From a virus, in IMG/VR virus record IMGVR_UViG_3300006802_000123, positions 1 through 53,615 of that record: DNA of 53,615 nt; one strand, given 5' to 3'. Numbering within the stretch: position 1 is the stretch's first letter; every line of letters starts with the position of its first letter. Positions 7,682-17,900 of the stretch are shown here, one piece after another. The position numbers were made by a program, and so were the translations under genes. The notes beneath the pieces are model-generated. The model was given only the letters and a program-made list of their open reading frames with translations. It made no database searches and was not told where the DNA came from.

Positions 7682-8820
7682 TCGAATGGATTACCCCCGC
7701 ACATAGCAAAAACGTCTGGTTCTTTGTCAACATATTCTTTTAGTAGTGCTGCATTTTTTTCTAATCTAGGAAAAATATCTCTTCTAAGTTGGTTAACACT
7801 ATCCAACGTTGGATATTTTTTCTTAAAATTTTTCAATATGTTTATGATCGAATACATCCTGACATCTTTATCTTCTTCTACATCATAATAATGATTTTCT
7901 AAGATATCGTCAAATACATCAAATCCCGTTTCTCTAACAATTTTTATTATTCCTTTTGAACCAAATATTATGGGAACTTGATACCAACCAAATGCTTTCC
8001 AAGTTTTTTCTGAGATATGCATCCTATAACAATTAGTTTCTACTACTACGTTTATTAAACATTTATAAAAAAACTCGCTGGGAGGACCATGATGAATATA
8101 TTCTTTGTCTTCTGCTGATATGGGATAGGGAAAAGGAGCCATCATTTTTTTGTAAAAATTAGCGAGGTAACTCGCATGTTTAAATCCAAGAGAAACTACC
8201 GAAATTTCACTGAAATTCATTAATAGTTCTCTAGTGAATGCTGCCTTTTCAATACTTGATCTTCTGGCTAAGGAAAGAAAATACTTGTCACACTCTATAG
8301 TAGAAAAATCTATGTTACTTTTTAATAATTTGTCATGCCATCCCGAGTAATTGACACAATGATTTGAGATTGTTTTTATTTTAAATTGTTTATGTTCTAG
8401 GTGCGGGATCGCTACAGAACCTATAGAAGCAATGAAAAAAGAATTAGTATGATTATATCCTAGAAAATTGACGAATGTTTTAGCATGTTCTAAAAATCCG
8501 GGTACTGTTTCATACAGAACCTTTACTATAATAAATTTTTTCTTTGTTATTTTCTCAGAAAGGTAATCAGCAATGTACCTATTAATCTCTCTCGCATATA
8601 ATGGATGTACTATTAGTCTTCTTCCGCGTACTATGGAATCCATATTACTTAATTCAGGGGATGATTTTATAACTAACTCTTGTACTTCAGGGGTAGGTAA
8701 AAAGTAGTATATTTTTAAGTAATCAATTACAACAATATCTTCACCTATATAGGTGACCCAATCTTTATTTTCCCATAACGTTTGATCAACAGCTGACAGG
8801 TAATCGTCTATCTTAGACAT
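7678..8820 (-). CDS. Glycosyltransferase-like protein inserted between gp46 and gp47
   Basis: This 380-residue protein has a C-terminal segment (about residues 270-320) of the type I-S-E-K-T-W-K-A-F, V-P-I-I-F-G-S and G-F-D-V-F-D-D. It resembles the donor-binding end of fucosyltransferase-like (GT10-type) and related viral glycosyltransferases, which carry T-E-K-x-[WF] and P-[VI]-[IV]-x-G. The N-terminal half is unfamiliar. There is no signal peptide or membrane segment. It sits four bases after gp47 and overlaps gp46 by ATGA, so it would be co-translated with the nuclease complex although no link in function is obvious. It could modify phage DNA, a virion protein or host glycan; the sugar and acceptor are unknown. 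The family call is tentative. Confidence 0.5.
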   Translation of the reverse strand: MSKIDDYLSAVDQTLWENKDWVTYIGEDIVVIDYLKIYYFLPTPEVQELVIKSSPELSNMDSIVRGRRLIVHPLYAREINRYIADYLSEKITKKKFIIVKVLYETVPGFLEHAKTFVNFLGYNHTNSFFIASIGSVAIPHLEHKQFKIKTISNHCVNYSGWHDKLLKSNIDFSTIECDKYFLSLARRSSIEKAAFTRELLMNFSEISVVSLGFKHASYLANFYKKMMAPFPYPISAEDKEYIHHGPPSEFFYKCLINVVVETNCYRMHISEKTWKAFGWYQVPIIFGSKGIIKIVRETGFDVFDDILENHYYDVEEDKDVRMYSIINILKNFKKKYPTLDSVNQLRRDIFPRLEKNAALLKEYVDKEPDVFAMCGGNPFE

Positions 8821-8824
8821 AAGT

Positions 8825-9841
8825 TCATAAACCCCTGTAGATATCTAGTAGTATTCTTGGATCATAAAACTGACTTTCAATATTGCTGATTTGATCTATG
8901 ATAATTTGATCCACAGATTCAAACTTCAATTCACCCGGAGCAAGATCCTGAGAGTGCTGTTCCATCTTCATAGGTATTAGTGACATCTCTCTTAGACTGT
9001 ATTCGGGAATCAATGTTTCTTTAATGAAGTTGGCTTCTTCATAAGATATGTCTATATCCAAATGAACTCTAACACTGGCTCGGGAAATTAATAACTTTTT
9101 TGGATCATCTAATATATCACTTAATTTATAAACCCTAAATACTGGTTGGGCGTCCCAAGAATAGTATTCTGGTTCTTCTCCCCAGGCTAGTACCATCATG
9201 CCCCTAGCGTCATCACTAGCATCAGCATAATTGTGAGGGAAACAGTTGCCAATATATCTGATATTTTTTCTTGCTTGTCTTTTATGGAAATGGCCAGAGA
9301 ATACCTGATCAAAGTGAGACAAATGTTTTTCATTGATCTCACCATGATCAGGCATCTCTACCATAGCATTCATGTAGAAGTGGGGAAGTTCAAGATGAGC
9401 AAATAGATACTTGCCCTTTAACTTCTTGAGTTTCTTATACTCTTCTCCAACTAGCCACGGAGCAACTACTACATCACCCTCGACTATCCAGTCGTTAGCG
9501 ATGTGTACGTTTGACAGATGCTTCGCCCACTCTACAGAATGTATATCCCGGCGATCACGATAATAAAGATCATGATTACCTGGAATGAAAAAGACTTGTT
9601 CGAAGTTATCGTTTAGTTTTTCTAAGGCTCTCAAACCAAATTGCAAAGTATGCATGTTGATGCTAGACCTGTGATGATTCCAATCACCCAGAAAGAAGCA
9701 GGTCTCGCAGTTCTCTTGCTTGGCTTTGCTAATGAACCAATCGATGAACTCCGAACAGTCTTGGTTATGTTGTATACTGTTACTCTTCAAACCAAAGTGT
9801 ATGTCAGTACAAACAGCGGCTTTTTTAAACAAGTTGGCCAT
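8825..9841 (-). CDS. 47: Recombination endonuclease subunit gp47 (SbcD/Mre11-like)
   Basis: This 338-residue metallophosphoesterase carries the full motif series: D-I-H at residues 13-15, G-D-W-N-H near 50, G-N-H-D near 95, a histidine in A-H-L-E-L-P-H and G-H-F-H near 185. These residues bind two metal ions in Mre11/SbcD and T4 gp47. With gp46 it forms the nuclease that resects DNA ends. The start is the ATG of M-A-N-L-F; the leader contains AAGATAG and no strong Shine-Dalgarno. Length matches T4 gp47 (339 residues). It lies between gp55 and the glycosyltransferase-like gene, all on the minus strand. Confidence 0.95.
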   Translation of the reverse strand: MANLFKKAAVCTDIHFGLKSNSIQHNQDCSEFIDWFISKAKQENCETCFFLGDWNHHRSSINMHTLQFGLRALEKLNDNFEQVFFIPGNHDLYYRDRRDIHSVEWAKHLSNVHIANDWIVEGDVVVAPWLVGEEYKKLKKLKGKYLFAHLELPHFYMNAMVEMPDHGEINEKHLSHFDQVFSGHFHKRQARKNIRYIGNCFPHNYADASDDARGMMVLAWGEEPEYYSWDAQPVFRVYKLSDILDDPKKLLISRASVRVHLDIDISYEEANFIKETLIPEYSLREMSLIPMKMEQHSQDLAPGELKFESVDQIIIDQISNIESQFYDPRILLDIYRGL

Positions 9842-9885
9842 CTAACTATCTTATGTTAATATTTTTGCTTTTGCAAAAGTTATGG

Positions 9886-10773
9886 TCATTCTTCTGTCAA
9901 CTTCATGTCCCTCATCTGCCTAGTGTGCGATGGGTTCAATCCATTCATTTCTAAAATGTCATCTCTGATATTTTGATTTCTCTTTTCTGTGTTCAATACC
10001 CTGCAAAAACTATTAGTGATAGCAGCAGTATAATAAGCGAAAGGGTTGCTAGATTTCGCTTCATTGAAGCGTAACCCAACATATGTTAGTTGAAGTATGG
10101 CGCTGTTACGCATCTCATCATTATATGTATATCCCCTCCAGTTATACTTCATAGCATATTTTTCACATAGCATTATAAACATGCGGGCTAGTTTATCAGT
10201 TAATTGACCATGATCTTTATTAAAATGTCCGGTCTTTACTCCGTTTGTCCAATGAGATTTGCCCACGCAAATTAAAGTATTATTTTCATCTATCTTAAAG
10301 TGCTGGAACGGAGGAAAATTTACCCTAACATGTACCATATCATCAACTTCTTTAGCAGTATCTTTATCGTCTAGTTCATCAAAATCTATCTGGTCAGAGT
10401 CTTCAAATTCTATGATGTCTTGTACTGTTTTCTTTTTTATTACTTTTCTTGGTTGTTTTGGGGCTACTGGAATGTGATCCCAAGTCATGACCCTGAATAC
10501 TAAATCAGTCTTGGGTATATCTTTTGGATCTATCTTAGTGCCAGTCTCTTGACTTAATCTGGCTGCTCTGTTTTCTCGGGCTTGCTTAATAGTATCTCTT
10601 TTAAGACAATATGCTAGACTTTTTTCTAGTTTGGCTTCGGGCATGTCAACTATAAAATCATATTGATGATACTCTGCCCTAGTAAAGCAACAGTAAGAAC
10701 TTTTGCTCAGGTGAATTTCTTTTAATATATCTTTATTGTTTAGATAGTTTACTGGTCTTTTTGCTGTAGACAT
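9886..10773 (-). CDS. 55: Late-transcription sigma factor gp55-like
   Basis: This 295-residue protein has a C-terminal half that matches the gp55 family: M-K-Y-N-W-R-G-Y-T-Y-N-D-E-M, then L-T-Y-V-G-L-R-F-N, S-N-P-F-A-Y-Y-T-A and R-N-Q-N-I-R-D-D. These correspond to sigma region 2-like core- and DNA-binding helices. The middle has an acidic insert around residues 130-160, making it longer than T4 gp55 (185 residues). Gp55 directs RNA polymerase to TATAAATA late promoters, which this window contains. I chose the ATG at 10773, with AAAGGAA 4-5 bases upstream, over an in-frame start at 10821 that lacks a ribosome site. A minus-strand CATAAATA at 10884-10891 could drive it. Confidence 0.92.
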   Translation of the reverse strand: MSTAKRPVNYLNNKDILKEIHLSKSSYCCFTRAEYHQYDFIVDMPEAKLEKSLAYCLKRDTIKQARENRAARLSQETGTKIDPKDIPKTDLVFRVMTWDHIPVAPKQPRKVIKKKTVQDIIEFEDSDQIDFDELDDKDTAKEVDDMVHVRVNFPPFQHFKIDENNTLICVGKSHWTNGVKTGHFNKDHGQLTDKLARMFIMLCEKYAMKYNWRGYTYNDEMRNSAILQLTYVGLRFNEAKSSNPFAYYTAAITNSFCRVLNTEKRNQNIRDDILEMNGLNPSHTRQMRDMKLTEE

Positions 10774-10862
10774 AAGTTCCTTTATATTATTGTTGCACAA
10801 ATGATACACACCTGACAGCATAATGTCAAGCCTTAGTATCTAAAAACGCCGATTTTAAATAT

Positions 10863-10870
10863 GATAAATA
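10863..10870 (+). promoter_or_regulatory. Late promoter GATAAATA for the baseplate module
   Basis: A GATAAATA octamer lies 51 bases upstream of the ATG at 10922, preceded by TTTTAAATAT. NATAAATA is the relaxed late promoter form seen in T4-like marine phages. A GAGAG ribosome site precedes the ATG. Confidence 0.7.
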
Positions 10871-10883
10871 TACACAGACATGC

Positions 10884-10891
10884 TATTTATG
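10884..10891 (-). promoter_or_regulatory. Late-type promoter CATAAATA facing gp55
   Basis: On the minus strand this reads CATAAATA, about 110 bases upstream of the gp55 ATG at 10773. It lies 13 bases from the plus-strand octamer, so the two would produce overlapping divergent transcripts. Confidence 0.5.
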
Positions 10892-10921
10892 TGTCTTTAA
10901 TTTAGTGAGAGAATAATACAT

Positions 10922-12508
10922 ATGGCTACCTGCAATGAAATATTAAGTAACATGCAACAATTTGATGCTGAAGTGCGCGGTGCCACAGGGATCGTCGAGA
11001 ACCTTTATGACGAGGCTTATGATTTAAAGTTAAAAGTAGACTCCTATGCTACCGGATCCGGAATTTTGCTTTTTAACAATAAAGATGACTTACTTTTTGA
11101 GGCAAAGAATTATTTAAACCAAGTAGAAGTGTATCAAGTATATGATGCAGATTATGAGGCTAAAGGACGAGATTTACTGAGCCAAGCTACAGCAGGTAAT
11201 TGTCAAGCTGCTATTGACTATTATAACAATACTCTTGTACGGGCAATTAATTATCTTGGTGTTAGAATACAATCAACAAAAACACTTTTAGGAAGAATTA
11301 TAGATACAATAAATTCTGCTACGGAACCGGAGCCTCCACCAGTAGCAGACGAGCCGGCGCCCGTGACACCTGAATCAGACCCTGCATTGCAAGATCCAGT
11401 AGCAGATCCGCTAGCACCCGTAATAGACGAACCCCCGCCGGTAACAAGCGAAGAAATAGATCCTAATTTTGACCCCAATGATCCACTGGCACCCGTAATA
11501 GACGAACCCCCGCCGGTCACCGATCAAGAGATAGACCCAAACGCTGACCCAAATGGTTTTGATGATGTATTAGATCCCGAAGGATTAATAGACGAACCTC
11601 CAATCATTGATGAAGATCCAGCATTTTTAGACGGTGATCTAGATACTGACGAAGGATTAAACGAATTTTTAGGAAGCGATGAAGGAGACGAAGGAGGAGG
11701 TGCTGGCGGTGCTAGAGCATCTGGACCCAGCGAAGCGCAAGCAGCAGCATCAGAGGGAGATTGGAGAGTTAGACTTTCTTTAGCAGCCAGCTCGGAATAT
11801 TTGTATAAGGCTGCCGGTTTAACCGGCGATATAATGTCTCCACTAAGGGCAACCAATGGTATTGTTTTTCCTTACCTCCCCACTATTACAGTAAATTATT
11901 CTGCTAACTATAACGAAGAAACTCCTGCTCACGCTAACTATAAAAATCTATTCTATAATAATAGCAACGTGGGCGACGTTACGATCACGGCAGATTTCAC
12001 GGCACAAGATTCAGCAGAAGCATCTTATATGTTAGCGGTAATTCATTTTGGGAGATCAATTACTAAGATGTTTTATGGTCAAGACGAAGCCCCGCCCAAT
12101 GGTGTACCTCCACCGCTAGTGTTTTTGACAGGAGTAGGAGATTTTCATTTCTCTAATCATCCACTAGTTGTGTCGGGATTTCAATTGACTTATCCCAACA
12201 ACGTAGATTATATCAGATGTACACCGGGAGAAAATATTGGACTAGCAGATCGTTCTATCGCAGGTACTATCGAGCAAAGAGCCTTTACTAGATTGAATGG
12301 TGCAGGCAATAGCATCACCCCGGGAGGATTGAGACCGCCACCTAATTTTACGGTAATCAATCAACCTAACTATATACCAACAAAAATGACTATAACATTT
12401 ACTTGCAAGCCAGTAGTATCTAGAAATATCATTAGTAATGAATTTAGTTTACGAGATTATGCCTCGGGTGCTATATACAGTAGACCAGGCAGAGGAGGTA
12501 TCTGGTAA
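10922..12508 (+). CDS. Baseplate/tail-tube junction protein (gp48/gp54-like) with acidic Pro-rich insert
   Basis: This 528-residue protein has three parts. Residues 1-135 are helical. Residues about 137-275 are a low-complexity acidic, Pro/Asp/Glu-rich linker with a 25-residue repeat, ending in Gly/Ala. Residues about 285-528 form a beta-rich domain with N-Y-S-A-N-Y, H-x-N-Y, F-T-A-Q-D and A-V-I-H-F-x-R-S-x-T-K-M-F-Y-G, a pattern typical of T4 gp48/gp54-type tail-tube initiators. These proteins cap the baseplate hub and nucleate tail-tube polymerisation. It opens the plus-strand baseplate operon and its stop overlaps the gp53 start (TAATG). The linker is unusual for the family. Confidence 0.7.
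   Translation: MATCNEILSNMQQFDAEVRGATGIVENLYDEAYDLKLKVDSYATGSGILLFNNKDDLLFEAKNYLNQVEVYQVYDADYEAKGRDLLSQATAGNCQAAIDYYNNTLVRAINYLGVRIQSTKTLLGRIIDTINSATEPEPPPVADEPAPVTPESDPALQDPVADPLAPVIDEPPPVTSEEIDPNFDPNDPLAPVIDEPPPVTDQEIDPNADPNGFDDVLDPEGLIDEPPIIDEDPAFLDGDLDTDEGLNEFLGSDEGDEGGGAGGARASGPSEAQAAASEGDWRVRLSLAASSEYLYKAAGLTGDIMSPLRATNGIVFPYLPTITVNYSANYNEETPAHANYKNLFYNNSNVGDVTITADFTAQDSAEASYMLAVIHFGRSITKMFYGQDEAPPNGVPPPLVFLTGVGDFHFSNHPLVVSGFQLTYPNNVDYIRCTPGENIGLADRSIAGTIEQRAFTRLNGAGNSITPGGLRPPPNFTVINQPNYIPTKMTITFTCKPVVSRNIISNEFSLRDYASGAIYSRPGRGGIW
11414..11517 (+). repeat. Exact 29-base direct repeat, period 75, in the acidic linker
   Basis: Copies at 11414-11442 and 11489-11517 are identical and encode A-P-V-I-D-E-P-P-P-V. 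The period of 75 bases equals 25 codons, so change in copy number keeps the frame. A third, degenerate unit, I-D-E-P-P-I-I, follows. Identity at the DNA level suggests recent duplication or recombination. Confidence 0.85.
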
Positions 12509-12819
12509 TGCCAAATCAGATTTATTCATCAATTAGCCCTTATTATCTTACACCATTGGCTAACAACACTTATCTAGATTTTTGGGTAGGTAGGAAAATT
12601 ACTCCCCGAGCATCTGATGTTCAGTATGTTATACCTAAGGTGTATGAATTCAGACCAGATTATCTAGCATACGACTTGTATCAAGACAGCAGATACTGGT
12701 GGGTGTTTGCTGCTAGAAATCCTAATCGATTAGGTGGTGATCCTTATTTTAGTTTCGTAGCCGGTCTACAGATATACATACCAACGCTGAATGAAATAAA
12801 GAAATCTTTGAATTTATAG
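12508..12819 (+). CDS. 53: Baseplate wedge protein gp53-like
   Basis: This 103-residue protein carries the core of T4 gp53: Y-E-F-R-P-D-Y-L-A-Y-D-L-Y, R-Y-W-W-V-F-A-A-R-N-P-N, and a terminal G-L-Q-I-Y-I-P. This is the LysM-like fold that clamps the baseplate inner ring together with gp6, gp7 and gp25. It is shorter than T4 gp53 (196 residues), keeping only the core domain. The ATG overlaps the preceding stop by one base. Confidence 0.88.
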   Translation: MPNQIYSSISPYYLTPLANNTYLDFWVGRKITPRASDVQYVIPKVYEFRPDYLAYDLYQDSRYWWVFAARNPNRLGGDPYFSFVAGLQIYIPTLNEIKKSLNL

Positions 12820-12828
12820 GATTATTAA

Positions 12829-14925
12829 ATGGCAGACGACGATAGCACAACAGAACCGGCGGCATCACAAACTCTATTCAGTGTTGGAGATACATCAAAT
12901 CCAGATTCACAGTATCCCGGCAGACGATTAAAAAATCCTTTAGGTTTCATGGCAAGTTATACCTATAACTGGACTCTTTATCTAGTTACTCCTGAAGTTT
13001 ATGCTGCATGGACTGTAGCAGGATGTAGAGACGTACCAAATATAGGTAATGGTGCCTATCCTATAGTTGCTAGCGGTGGTATAAACAATAGTAATAGTGT
13101 CTATACCAGAGCAGAAAGTATTCCTTTTGATTATTTCATAGACACTGTAGATATAACTACTATTGCTGCTTCAAACCAAGCGCAGGGTGGTCCTATAGGT
13201 TTCGAATTTAAATTTAGGATCACAGAACCAATGGGTTTTTCATTCATCAATAACATGAAAAAGCTAGAAAGAGAAGTAGAAGCAAAACATGGATACAAGG
13301 CTAGTTTTATAAAACAACAATTTTTAGCAGAAGTAAAATTTTACGGCTGGGACATGGAAGGTAATTTAGTTAAGGGATCGGACGTATTTGATAGTTCGGG
13401 AGAAATAGATCCCGCTAGCGATGGTAATAGTTTGTTTAAGCGTGTGTTTGATGTTGTTATTCAAGGCATAACTTTTCAGTTAGGTACTCCTAAAGGTACC
13501 CAATATGAGATGAAATTTGTAATAACTAACAGAGATGTACAAGGAGCAAAAACTGGTTGGGTAAATAAAGATATCACACTAAGTGGTATAACAGTTGATG
13601 AGGATCTTCAGTCGTTGGTTAAACAACTAAACGAACAAGAAGAAAAAGATGTTGCAGATGGAATTAAAACGTATCCTAACGTTTATAAAATAAGTTATGT
13701 AGATGCAGAGTCTGCGGCAATAGGAGCAGCGACAAAGGTTAATCCAGACGATTTACAAAAAACTAGATTTCCTATGCCCGATATTCAAAACGCTGCCGAA
13801 TCAACTGAAGCTGCTGCAGCTCAAGCAGCCGCAAATAATGTTCGGCAACCTATCAATAGAGCGGGCCAATCTATTCTTTTTGTTATCGATGATATCATAA
13901 AAAATAGTTCATATATGCGAGAATTATTAACTAAGCTGCTAGCAAATCAAACTCAACCACCACCCCCTGTACCGGGTCCTGGTACAGGAGACTTTAAAAC
14001 TCTGGATAATGATAACCAAAGGAAATTGTCTTGGTATACGGTTAGCGTACAATTAGGTACCAATAGTCCTGCCAGATGGGACCCAAAAATTAATGATTGG
14101 GCTTGGAATGTAGAATACAAAATAATTAAAATGTACACTCCGGTTATTACTGCGGCTTACATAGGAGATCAGTATACTTATTTTGGCCCACATAAAAGAT
14201 ATGAGTATTTGTTTACAGGAAAAAATAGTGATATAATTTCTTACAATCAAAATTTTAACAATCTTTTTTATCTAATAGCATTTGATAAAGATGGAGAAGG
14301 AGAATTTGTAGCACCTGATTCAGCTATATCTAAAAAAGTGGGTCAAACTCAAGGAGATAACCAAAGCGGTGCAGGTCCGGGTCAACAAGCACAAAATGCT
14401 GTGTTAACTAGTTTGTATGATCCATCAACTTATGCTACTGCAAAAATGAGAGTTTTAGGAGATCCTGATTTCTTGTGCGCTATGCCTCAGGTAACAGCGG
14501 GAAGTAGTAGCATAGGAGATACAGTAACCGGAGTATATAATCATTTTTATCATGATGTAGCAGGCGGTGATAAATTTCAAATAAATCCTCAAGGTTCTGA
14601 AGTTTGTGTAGAAGTAGATTTTAAAGAGGGTGTTGACTATCAACAAGATGGAGACGGTTTACTTAGTATTAACACATCTATACAATTCTGGGAATATCCT
14701 GAAGATATAGCGAATATAATAAAGGGTGTAGCCTATAAAGTAATCAGAGTACAGCATAATTTTTCGGCTGGTAAATATGAAATGGAAATGTCAATGATTC
14801 CTATAGTATTTCCTAAGGGCGGAGTGTTAAAAGTAGTGAATGAACAAGGCGAAGTAACAGATGCTCCTCCTGCGGATGGCGGGGGTGAGGGTGAGGCAGC
14901 TGCTGCCGGGGATACTGAGGCCTGA
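12829..14925 (+). CDS. Putative baseplate hub protein (gp27/gpD-like)
   Basis: This 698-residue protein lies between gp53 and the gp5-like spike gene, the place of the baseplate hub. The first half (about 40-270) is beta-rich with W-T-L-Y-L-V-T-P and a K-F-V-I-T-N-R-D strand. An Ala/Gln-rich hinge (about 320-345) and a Pro-rich linker P-P-P-P-V-P-G-P-G (about 380) lead to a second half with Y-E-Y-L-F-T-G-K-N-S-D-I-I and R-V-L-G-D-P-D-F-L. G-D-P-D-x-[IL] segments occur in hub proteins that hold the spike. The C-terminus is a disordered Gly/Glu/Ala tail. The hub would connect tube to spike. No gp27 motif is decisive, so the call rests on context and style. Confidence 0.5.
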   Translation: MADDDSTTEPAASQTLFSVGDTSNPDSQYPGRRLKNPLGFMASYTYNWTLYLVTPEVYAAWTVAGCRDVPNIGNGAYPIVASGGINNSNSVYTRAESIPFDYFIDTVDITTIAASNQAQGGPIGFEFKFRITEPMGFSFINNMKKLEREVEAKHGYKASFIKQQFLAEVKFYGWDMEGNLVKGSDVFDSSGEIDPASDGNSLFKRVFDVVIQGITFQLGTPKGTQYEMKFVITNRDVQGAKTGWVNKDITLSGITVDEDLQSLVKQLNEQEEKDVADGIKTYPNVYKISYVDAESAAIGAATKVNPDDLQKTRFPMPDIQNAAESTEAAAAQAAANNVRQPINRAGQSILFVIDDIIKNSSYMRELLTKLLANQTQPPPPVPGPGTGDFKTLDNDNQRKLSWYTVSVQLGTNSPARWDPKINDWAWNVEYKIIKMYTPVITAAYIGDQYTYFGPHKRYEYLFTGKNSDIISYNQNFNNLFYLIAFDKDGEGEFVAPDSAISKKVGQTQGDNQSGAGPGQQAQNAVLTSLYDPSTYATAKMRVLGDPDFLCAMPQVTAGSSSIGDTVTGVYNHFYHDVAGGDKFQINPQGSEVCVEVDFKEGVDYQQDGDGLLSINTSIQFWEYPEDIANIIKGVAYKVIRVQHNFSAGKYEMEMSMIPIVFPKGGVLKVVNEQGEVTDAPPADGGGEGEAAAAGDTEA

Positions 14926-14949
14926 AGATAACGGAAGAGGTTAACAACA

Positions 14950-17900
14950 ATGGCAGAGAATACAACAAAAATTAAGGGTCCGTTGAAATCAGACACACCG
15001 GCTGCCGGTGGGGCTACATCTAAGCCGTATCCTATCATAGGTACAGTAAAAAATAATATTGATCCTCTACGCATGGGTAGAATGCAAGTATATCTAGACT
15101 ATGGTACAGGAACTGATCCAGATGATGCTACTCAATGGCGAACAGTTCGCTGGGCCATGCCATATTATGGTGTGACAAGACCACAAGCATCAGACGATAA
15201 CTGGGGAGATTTCGTAGCGAATCCTACTTCATACGGAATGTGGTATTCACCGCCTGATATAGGTACTAAAGTTATTTGCATATTCATACAAGGTAAAGAT
15301 GATTATGGATATGTGATTGCTGCTATTCCTGATCCTGAAACCCTTCATATGATACCTGCGATAGGTGCTTCAGACAATGTTGTGTTAAATGGTGGTGAGG
15401 CTAGTTCATATGGTGGTGCTACAAGATTACCAGTAACTAATTTAAATATACAAAATACAGGCCTTTCAGAAGGACTAAACTTTTTAAATGAGGCTAAACC
15501 AGTACACAGTTATAGTGCTATGGCCATGCACCAACAAGGTATATTAAGAGATCCTGTGCGAGGTGCTATAGGTTGTAGTGCTAATAGAGAAAGCCCTTCT
15601 AGAGTTGGTTTCGGTGTAAGCACTCCGGGTAGACCCATATATGAAGGTGGTTATGATGACGCAGCCATTGCTAGTGCAGCGAACCCTGACACTCCACCTG
15701 AAAACTTGCGCGTTATCGCTAGAAGGGGCGGTCATTCTTTTATTATGGACGACGGAGACATAATAGGTAGAGATTGTGTAATAAGATTAAGAACTGCGCT
15801 GGGTCATCAAATTTTAATGAGTGATGATGGTCAAGTAATAAGCATACTAGCGTCTAACGGACAAGCATATATAGAGTTAGGTAAAGAAGGTACAGTAGAT
15901 ATTTTTGCTACTAATTCTATCAATCTTAGAACTCAAGGTGATTTAAACTTCCACGCAGATAGAAATATCAACTTTCATGCTGTTGAAGACATTAATATGA
16001 AGACAGGCAAGAATTTAAATATTGACACAGAGAAGAAGTTTAGTCATAGGATAGGAAAAGACTCACAAGTATCTACGGGCGGTAAACATACACATAAAGT
16101 TAGTAATGCTTGCAGTTTTGAATCAGGCGGTGACATATCATTGGCTAGTGTTGCTATAGCATATGTTAATGGATCAAAAGTAAACTTAAATTCAGGTGCC
16201 ACATCTACTATTCCTTTAGAAGTAGATCCTATACCATTGCTTGCTCATACAGACACATTATGGGATCAATCAGTAGGATGGGCTGCTGTTCCCGGATATC
16301 TGCTAAGTGTGGCTAACAGAGTCCCTGCCCATTATCCGTGGGCTAACGCAGGACAGGGCGTAGACGCTAAAGTAGATTCAGACGCGGCTAGTAACTTACC
16401 AGCAGCACCTACATCAGCAGCATCTGCGGTGAACCAAGCAGCAGGATTAGATCCTCCTATACCTACTTCAGTAGCAGCAGGAGCAGCCATGCCAGCAGTA
16501 GGTGGAGCAAGCGCGGCGCTAGATCAAAATACTACTAGCAACATGTTGGGAGCAGTAGCAACTACGGTTGCTAATGGACCAGCAGCCGCTGCTACACAAA
16601 CAGGCAGTGCTATTGTAGATGGAACAGCGTTTATAGGACAGTTTGGTCAAACGCCTGAACAAATGGAACTGGGTGGATATCTGAAGCCAGGGTCATCTAC
16701 ACTTGTCAATAGTTTAGTAGAATCAGGGTCTAATGCGTTTGCATCTATGACCAATAACTTGTTTACTGGTAAAGATGGTGTTAATAGTTTACAACAATTC
16801 ATAGATAATATAGATACTCAAGCCTCATCTATGGTCAAGAATTTTCAAGCATCACAAAATTATTTTACTGCTGCTGGAGTAATGACAGGTAAAGAACATC
16901 CTACGCAGATAGCAGGTATAATACAAGCAGGTGTTACTCAAGGATTAGAAAATACTTTGAACACAGTTATAAATGGCTCAGGCGCCGCTGCGACACTAAA
17001 GGAAATCGCTTCGGGTAATTTTGCTGCTACATTAGCAGAAAACGTTACCAGCGGAAAAGCTTCTATTTCTGCTGCACTAAATTTAGCACAACAACCCCCA
17101 AGTTTAGAAAGTTTATCAGCAACAGCGAAAGGTATAGCAGCATCAGCATTTGCTCAGGTTACTGCGGGATTCAAGCCCTTTGAAGCAGGCGTACCACAAA
17201 ATCTAAAAGAAATAGCCAAACAAGCAAGAGAATCGGTGCAGGGAATTGATATAGGTGATGCATTAGTAGGGGCGGCTACTTCTAGTTTATCTTCGGCAAT
17301 AGCAACAGGAGTAAACAATCTGATAGGTGGTCAGAGTACAGTAAACAACATCGTAAATCAAAGTCAAAGTGCTATTAATGATCTAGCAAGTGATGTTAAT
17401 AATTTGATCAATTCTAATAATGACTTGTCAGGTAATCAATTAAACAATCTAAACAATCTTAGCGATAGTTTAGATTCAGCAGTTGGATCATTGAACAATA
17501 CGCTTAATAATCTAGGTAGTTCGTTAATGGATGAGGCTAGCAATTTATTAAATAATGCTATAGAAACCGAATTAAATGAACAGTTTAACAATCTAGTTGA
17601 TAGTATATCTGGAGGCATTTCGTCTGGACTATCACAACTTGGTTTATCTAATTCTGCTGCTACTGAACTAATGTCAGCCATATCCGCTCTTGGATCAGGT
17701 GGTTCTGCTAGCATTAAATTGCCTTCAGTAGGAACTAATACTTTTAACAGAGCAGGTTTAACTGCTGCTATAAGCAATGTGTTGGGCAATCCTAAGATAC
17801 CTATGCCAAATTTTGCAGGTGAAGTCGCAGGCGCGGCAGTAAGTGCTGCTGAGGGTTTAATAGAAAATCTAAAGTCTAAGATAGATGAAAATCAACAAAA

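Noticed and set aside
10774-10821. Longer N-terminus for gp55 starting at 10821
   Set aside because: It has no Shine-Dalgarno, while the ATG at 10773 has AAAGGAA at good spacing.
15730-16210. Lysozyme domain in the gp5-like protein
   Set aside because: The segment after the OB-fold reads as beta-helix needle repeats, with no room for or motif of a T4-type lysozyme.
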